Source: Pseudomonadota bacterium (GTDB taxonomy: Bacteria; Pseudomonadota; Alphaproteobacteria; Rhizobiales; Xanthobacteraceae). From it: 64,000 nt of DNA. Below, piece after piece: positions 60,309 to 64,000 of this stretch. The stretch covers positions 1 through 64,000 of the forward strand of contig JAFECJ010000008.1 of assembly GCA_018242205.1 (NCBI GenBank), given 5' to 3'. The translations under genes and the position numbers were made by a program. Below the pieces are notes generated by a model, which searched no databases, was not told the DNA's origin, and saw nothing but the letters and a program-made list of their open reading frames with translations. Position 1 is the stretch's first letter. Every line of letters starts with the position of its first letter.

Positions 60309-62225
60309 ATGCCCTTTATGTCCGACCAACCCCAGATCGCCCGCGCTCTGGAGGAACGCCGTTACACCGAACCGACGCCGGTGCAGAAAGCGGTGCTGGC
60401 CAATGACGCAGTCGGGCGCGATTTGCTGGTGTCGGCGCAGACCGGCTCCGGCAAGACCGTCGCTTACGGCCTCGCCATCGCCGCCGATCTTCTGGGCGGC
60501 GCCGAACGCTTCGGCCGCGCCGGCAAGCCTCTGGCCCTGATCGTGGCGCCGACGCGCGAACTGGCGATCCAGGTTCAGCGCGAACTGACCTGGCTCTATC
60601 ACTATTGCGGCGCTCGCGTCGTGTCCTGCGTCGGCGGCATGGACCCTCGCCGCGAACAGCGTGAACTCACCGAAGGCGCGCACATCGTCGTCGGCACGCC
60701 GGGCCGCCTGTGCGATCACTTGCGGCGCGGGCGTCTCGACCTCTCCGAATTGAAGGTCATCGTCCTCGACGAGGCCGACGAGATGCTCAATCTCGGCTTT
60801 CGCGAGGACATGGAGCTTCTACTCGAGGCGACGCCGGCGGAGCGGCGCACGCTGTTATTCTCCGCCACCTTGCCGCGCGGCATCGTCGCACTAGCCAAGC
60901 AATATCAAAAGGACGCGTTTCGCGTCGAAGTCCGCGGCGACGAGCAAGGCCACGCCGATATCGAATATCGCGCCGTTCGCGTCGCCGCGCACGAAACCGA
61001 GCACGCCGTGGTCAACATCCTGCGCTTTTATGAGGCGCCGAGCACGCTGGTGTTCTGCAATACGCGCAGCGCCGTAAAGCACCTGCAGGCCGCATTGCTG
61101 GAGCGCGGATTTCTTGTCGTCGCATTATCCGGCGAATTGACCCAGAACGAGCGCACGACCGCATTGCAGTCTCTGCGCGACGGCCGCGCGCGCGTCTGTG
61201 TCGCGACCGACGTCGCCGCGCGCGGTATCGATCTGCCCGGTCTCAGCCTCGTCATCCATGCCGAGCTGCCGAACGACCCGGAAGTGATGCAGCACCGTTC
61301 GGGCCGCACGGGGCGCGCGGGCAAAAAGGGTATCAGCGTTCTGCTGGTGCCGAACTCACGCCGCCGCCGCGCCGAGATGTTCTTCCATCAGGCCGGCGTC
61401 AGTGCGATCTGGGCCGCCGCGCCGCAAGCCGACGAGATTCGCAAGCTCGATCAGCAGCGCATGATGCAGGACGAGGTCCTCACCGAACCGGCCAGCGAAG
61501 ACGATCTGGCGCTGGCGCGCATGCTGCTCGCCGAAAAATCCGCCGAGGAGATCGCAGCGGCGCTGGCGCGACTCTATCGCGCGCGTCTGCCGTCGCCGGA
61601 AGACATTCTTGATCCCGGCCCGGATCGCGGCAACCGCTTCCGCGACGATCGCCATGACAGGCATCGCTCGCGCGACCGTGAGGCCGGCGCGGGCGATGAC
61701 GGCGCGCCGCGCGAGACCGGCAAGCGCACGGGCTTCCGCCGCCCGATGGAGGGCGGCAGCGTCTGGTTCAAGGCTGCTGTCGGCCGACGCAAGAATGCCG
61801 AAGCACGCTGGCTGCTGCCGATGATCTGCCGCCGCGGCGGCATTGGCAAAGGCGATATCGGCGCCATCAGGATCTACGACACCGTTACCGAATTCGAGAT
61901 CTCCGCGAAGGTGGCGGACAAGTTCACCACCAAGATTCAGGCGCCCGATGCGGAAAACATCCGCATCGAACCGCTACCGGACGGTCCGCAAGGCGGCGGC
62001 ACACCGCCGTCCAGGGACGACCGCAGCGCGCCGGCAATGAAGAACGCCGCCAAGCCGCATTTCAAGAAGCGGCAGCAGGAGCACCTGGCAAAGGGCGCAA
62101 GGCGCGATGACGGCGAAAGCCGTTTTGACAAGCCGGGCAAAAAGTCCGAATTCAAGAACAGTGATTTCAAGAAGCCGAAATTTAAAAAGAAGAAAGACAA
62201 GCACCGGAACCGGTCGGGAGACTGA
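60309..62225 (+). CDS. DEAD-box RNA helicase with DbpA-type RNA-binding domain
   Basis: A 638-residue ATP-dependent RNA helicase. Core motifs are in order: Q motif (Q26), AQTGSGKT (43-50), PTRELA (81-86), DEAD (154-157), SAT (185-187) and HRSGRTGRAG (329-338). After the helicase core comes an acidic/arginine-rich linker (about 430-480), a DbpA-like RRM (about 480-555, GKGDIGAIRI) and a lysine-rich tail of about 65 residues. Members act in ribosome assembly or RNA decay, often in the cold. ATG 60309 is used; ATG 60318 is a close alternative. A 193-bp leader upstream has no clear gene and might be an untranslated region. Confidence 0.9.
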   Translation: MPFMSDQPQIARALEERRYTEPTPVQKAVLANDAVGRDLLVSAQTGSGKTVAYGLAIAADLLGGAERFGRAGKPLALIVAPTRELAIQVQRELTWLYHYCGARVVSCVGGMDPRREQRELTEGAHIVVGTPGRLCDHLRRGRLDLSELKVIVLDEADEMLNLGFREDMELLLEATPAERRTLLFSATLPRGIVALAKQYQKDAFRVEVRGDEQGHADIEYRAVRVAAHETEHAVVNILRFYEAPSTLVFCNTRSAVKHLQAALLERGFLVVALSGELTQNERTTALQSLRDGRARVCVATDVAARGIDLPGLSLVIHAELPNDPEVMQHRSGRTGRAGKKGISVLLVPNSRRRRAEMFFHQAGVSAIWAAAPQADEIRKLDQQRMMQDEVLTEPASEDDLALARMLLAEKSAEEIAAALARLYRARLPSPEDILDPGPDRGNRFRDDRHDRHRSRDREAGAGDDGAPRETGKRTGFRRPMEGGSVWFKAAVGRRKNAEARWLLPMICRRGGIGKGDIGAIRIYDTVTEFEISAKVADKFTTKIQAPDAENIRIEPLPDGPQGGGTPPSRDDRSAPAMKNAAKPHFKKRQQEHLAKGARRDDGESRFDKPGKKSEFKNSDFKKPKFKKKKDKHRNRSGD

Positions 62226-62226
62226 T

Positions 62227-63303
62227 GTGGACGACAGAACGAAGACACTGGCGCAACTGACGACGCCGGCGGTGCTGATCGACCTCGACAAGGTCGAACG
62301 CAACATCAAGCGGCATCAAGATTATGCCGACCGGCACGGTCTGAAGCTCCGTCCGCACATCAAGACGCACAAGCTGCCGCGGATTGCGGCGATGCAGCTT
62401 CAGACGGGCGCCATCGGCGTCACCTGCCAGAAGGTGTCGGAAGCCGAGGCGATGGTCGCTGGCACGCCGGAGATCAAGGACGTCCTGATCACCTACAACA
62501 TCATCGGTGCGGAAAAGCTCGACCGGCTGGCGGCGCTCGCGACCAAGGTCAAGATGAGCGTCGTTGCCGACAACGAGACCGTCGTCGCCGGCCTGAGCCA
62601 GCGCTTCGCGCACGAGGCAAGGCCGCTCGCCGTGCTGGTCGAATGCGACACCGGCGCCCATCGCTGCGGCGTGGCAACGCCCGAGGATGCGGCGGTGCTC
62701 GCGGAAGTGATCGCAAAGTCGCCCGGTCTGACATTCGCCGGGTTGATGACCTATCCGCCGCCCGACGGCGCGGCCGGCGTGCAGGCCTTCATGGCGCAGG
62801 CCAAGGCTTTGATCGAAGCCAAGGGCATTGCGGTGCCGGTCATCACCTCGGGCGGCACGCCGTCGATGGCGAAAGCCGGCGATGCGCCGGTCACCACCGA
62901 GTATCGCGCCGGCACCTATGTTTATAACGACCGCTCGCTGGTCGCGCGTGGCGCCTGCACCTGGGACGACTGCGCACTCACGGTGCTGGCGACCGTGGTG
63001 TCGGTCCCGGCACCGGATCGCGCCATCATCGACGCCGGCAGCAAGACGCTGACCTCGGACCTGCTCGGGCTTCAGGGTTACGGCCACGTCCTCGGACGCG
63101 ACGACATCCGCATCGACCAGCTCTCGGAGGAGCACGGCCGGCTCGTCAGCGACGGCCCGATCGGTTTCAAGGTCGGCGACCAGGTCCGCGTCGTGCCCAA
63201 CCACGCCTGCGTCGTCACCAACATGGTCGATCGGCTTTATTTGACCAAAGCCGGTGCGATCGTCGCCACGGCGCCGGTGGTAGCCCGCGGCTGTATCACA
63301 TAG
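62227..63303 (+). CDS. DSD1-family PLP enzyme (D-serine dehydratase/D-threonine aldolase type)
   Basis: A 358-residue fold-type III PLP enzyme with an alanine-racemase-like barrel. The PLP lysine is K46 in RPHIKTHK. The C-terminal metal pair is H326 and C328 (PNHAC), as in zinc-dependent eukaryotic-type D-serine dehydratase; D-threonine aldolases have H-x-D there. So D-serine dehydratase-like or a related beta-hydroxy-D-amino acid activity is favoured. GTG 62227 has GGGAG 7 nt upstream and lies 1 bp after the helicase stop; an earlier open stretch is shadow of the helicase tail. Convergent with eda (10-bp gap). Confidence 0.85.
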   Translation: MDDRTKTLAQLTTPAVLIDLDKVERNIKRHQDYADRHGLKLRPHIKTHKLPRIAAMQLQTGAIGVTCQKVSEAEAMVAGTPEIKDVLITYNIIGAEKLDRLAALATKVKMSVVADNETVVAGLSQRFAHEARPLAVLVECDTGAHRCGVATPEDAAVLAEVIAKSPGLTFAGLMTYPPPDGAAGVQAFMAQAKALIEAKGIAVPVITSGGTPSMAKAGDAPVTTEYRAGTYVYNDRSLVARGACTWDDCALTVLATVVSVPAPDRAIIDAGSKTLTSDLLGLQGYGHVLGRDDIRIDQLSEEHGRLVSDGPIGFKVGDQVRVVPNHACVVTNMVDRLYLTKAGAIVATAPVVARGCIT

Positions 63304-63313
63304 CGCGGCGCGT

Positions 63314-63955
63314 TCAAGCTTTGCGCAGCTGGCTCGCGGCGCGAGCCCGATTTTCGATGGCGCTCCAGGCGCCATTCTTGATGTCGGCGGCCGGCGCGAT
63401 CCACGAGCCACCGACGGCAATAATTTTCGGGTGCGCCAGCCACTCGGCCGCGTTGGCTTCGCCGATGCCGCCGGTCGGGCAATAAGTCACGCCGGGAAAC
63501 GGCCCGCTCAAGGCGCTCAACGCCGCCAAGCCGCCAGCCGGCACCGCGGGAAAGAACTTCACCACATCGAAGCCCGCGGTGACGCTGGCGGTCAGCTCGG
63601 ATGCCGTCTGGATTCCCGGCACATAGGGCAGATCGCCATCCGCCGCCGCGCGCAACAACTCCGGCGATGTACCCGGACTGATGGCGAAAGCCACACCGGT
63701 CTTTGCTGCCTGCTCGAGATTCTTCGCCGTAAGCACAGTGCCGATGCCAACGATTGCGTCGGGCACCTCGGCGACGATGGCCGCCGCCGCCGCCATGGCC
63801 GCGTCGGTGCGCAAGGTGATCTCGATGACGCGCAAGCCGCCCTTGATCAACGCGCGTGCCAGCGGCACCGCGTCGGACACGCGCTCGATGGTGATCACCG
63901 GAACGACCGGAGCGATGGCGAGAAGTTCTCTGGCTTTGCTCGAAGACCTGTTCAC
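63314..63955 (-). CDS. eda: KDPG/KHG aldolase (2-dehydro-3-deoxy-6-phosphogluconate aldolase family)
   Basis: A 213-residue class I aldolase of the Entner-Doudoroff pathway that splits KDPG to pyruvate and glyceraldehyde 3-phosphate; the family also cleaves 4-hydroxy-2-oxoglutarate. E45 and R49 (EITLR), GIGTVL, SPGTSPELL, Schiff-base K133 (VKFFPA) and CPTGGI are present. The C-terminus is a little long but within range. The start is GTG 63955, overlapping the stop of an upstream gene by 4 bp (GTGA), so it is second in a leftward operon. That setting is more typical of a catabolic paralog than of the edd-linked copy. Confidence 0.88.
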   Translation of the reverse strand: MNRSSSKARELLAIAPVVPVITIERVSDAVPLARALIKGGLRVIEITLRTDAAMAAAAAIVAEVPDAIVGIGTVLTAKNLEQAAKTGVAFAISPGTSPELLRAAADGDLPYVPGIQTASELTASVTAGFDVVKFFPAVPAGGLAALSALSGPFPGVTYCPTGGIGEANAAEWLAHPKIIAVGGSWIAPAADIKNGAWSAIENRARAASQLRKA

Positions 63956-64000
63956 GCTGTCGCCCCACTTTCCGCCGCCGTGTTTTCGCCCATCAAGGCA
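63952..64000 (-). CDS. C-terminal tail of an upstream gene (partial)
   Basis: Reading leftward from the right edge, one frame ends in TGA at 63952-63954 with the residues ALMGENTAAESGATA. The stop overlaps the eda GTG by 4 bp, a common form of translational coupling, so a protein gene very likely continues outside the window. Sugar-acid kinases such as KdgK often precede eda, but 15 residues cannot identify the protein. Confidence 0.4.
   Translation of the reverse strand, partial: ALMGENTAAESGATA

Noticed and set aside
1..64000. Mobile elements, CRISPR arrays, tRNA or rRNA genes
   Set aside because: No transposase or integrase-like proteins, regular spaced repeats, or recognisable tRNA/rRNA sequence were seen on either strand.

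Overview
This 64 kb window is GC-rich, densely coding chromosomal DNA from an alphaproteobacterium, most likely a soil or plant-associated Hyphomicrobiales member (Bradyrhizobium/Xanthobacteraceae-like). That placement is inferred from the many uptake-plus-catabolism cassettes (two TRAP systems, one Liv-type and two Dpp/Opp-type ABC systems), an acdS/acdR pair and the gene style. I saw no rRNA or tRNA gene, insertion sequence, CRISPR array or prophage. About 60 genes are supported; nearly all the other long open frames are antisense or frame shadows of them.

Layout. 1-6.0 kb: surface polysaccharide genes (FlaA1-like epimerase running off the left edge, GT2 glycosyltransferase, nucleotide-sugar dehydrogenase, flippase-like membrane protein, gmhB, NTP_transf_5 protein). 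6.0-8.5 kb: metallophosphatase, MFS permease and a FlK-type thioesterase. 8.5-11.3 kb: an operon nadC-phnN-nucleoside-monophosphate phosphorylase, which on paper makes ribose 1,5-bisphosphate, converts it to PRPP and spends PRPP on NAD. 11.6-14.5 kb: TAXI-type TRAP transporter. 14.5-20.4 kb: DctPQM TRAP operon ending in a dehydroquinase-like gene with two active-site substitutions, a divergent tandem pair of GntR regulators and an AroE-like dehydrogenase. 20.4-26.8 kb: a sulfide-response module, with a BigR-type ArsR repressor and RND pump on one side and a DUF2892 protein plus sulfide:quinone reductase on the other, around a perfect 20-bp palindrome.

26.9-38.8 kb: a long leftward catabolic array (DUF6282 hydrolase, bicupin, HpaI-type aldolase, Liv ABC transporter, quinone reductase, SDR, then the QuiC1-type 3-dehydroshikimate dehydratase) with a divergent IclR regulator. 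38.8-47.8 kb: two M20 metallopeptidases with a Dpp-type ABC importer and a second IclR regulator. 47.8-52.3 kb: acdS with divergent acdR, then pyrC, a flavin reductase and folD. 52.3-60.1 kb: a second Opp-type importer divergent from an RpiR regulator and an Atu3266-type deacetylase, with HexR/RpiR-like operators between them. 60.3-64.0 kb: a DEAD-box RNA helicase, a DSD1-family PLP enzyme, eda, and the tail of a gene running off the right edge.

Most of the window is therefore modular: transporter plus a few enzymes plus a divergent regulator. The strongest candidates for undescribed biology are the nadC-phnN-phosphorylase operon, the substituted dehydroquinase-like protein in a TRAP operon, the DUF6282/bicupin/aldolase operon and the sulfide-responsive RND pump.
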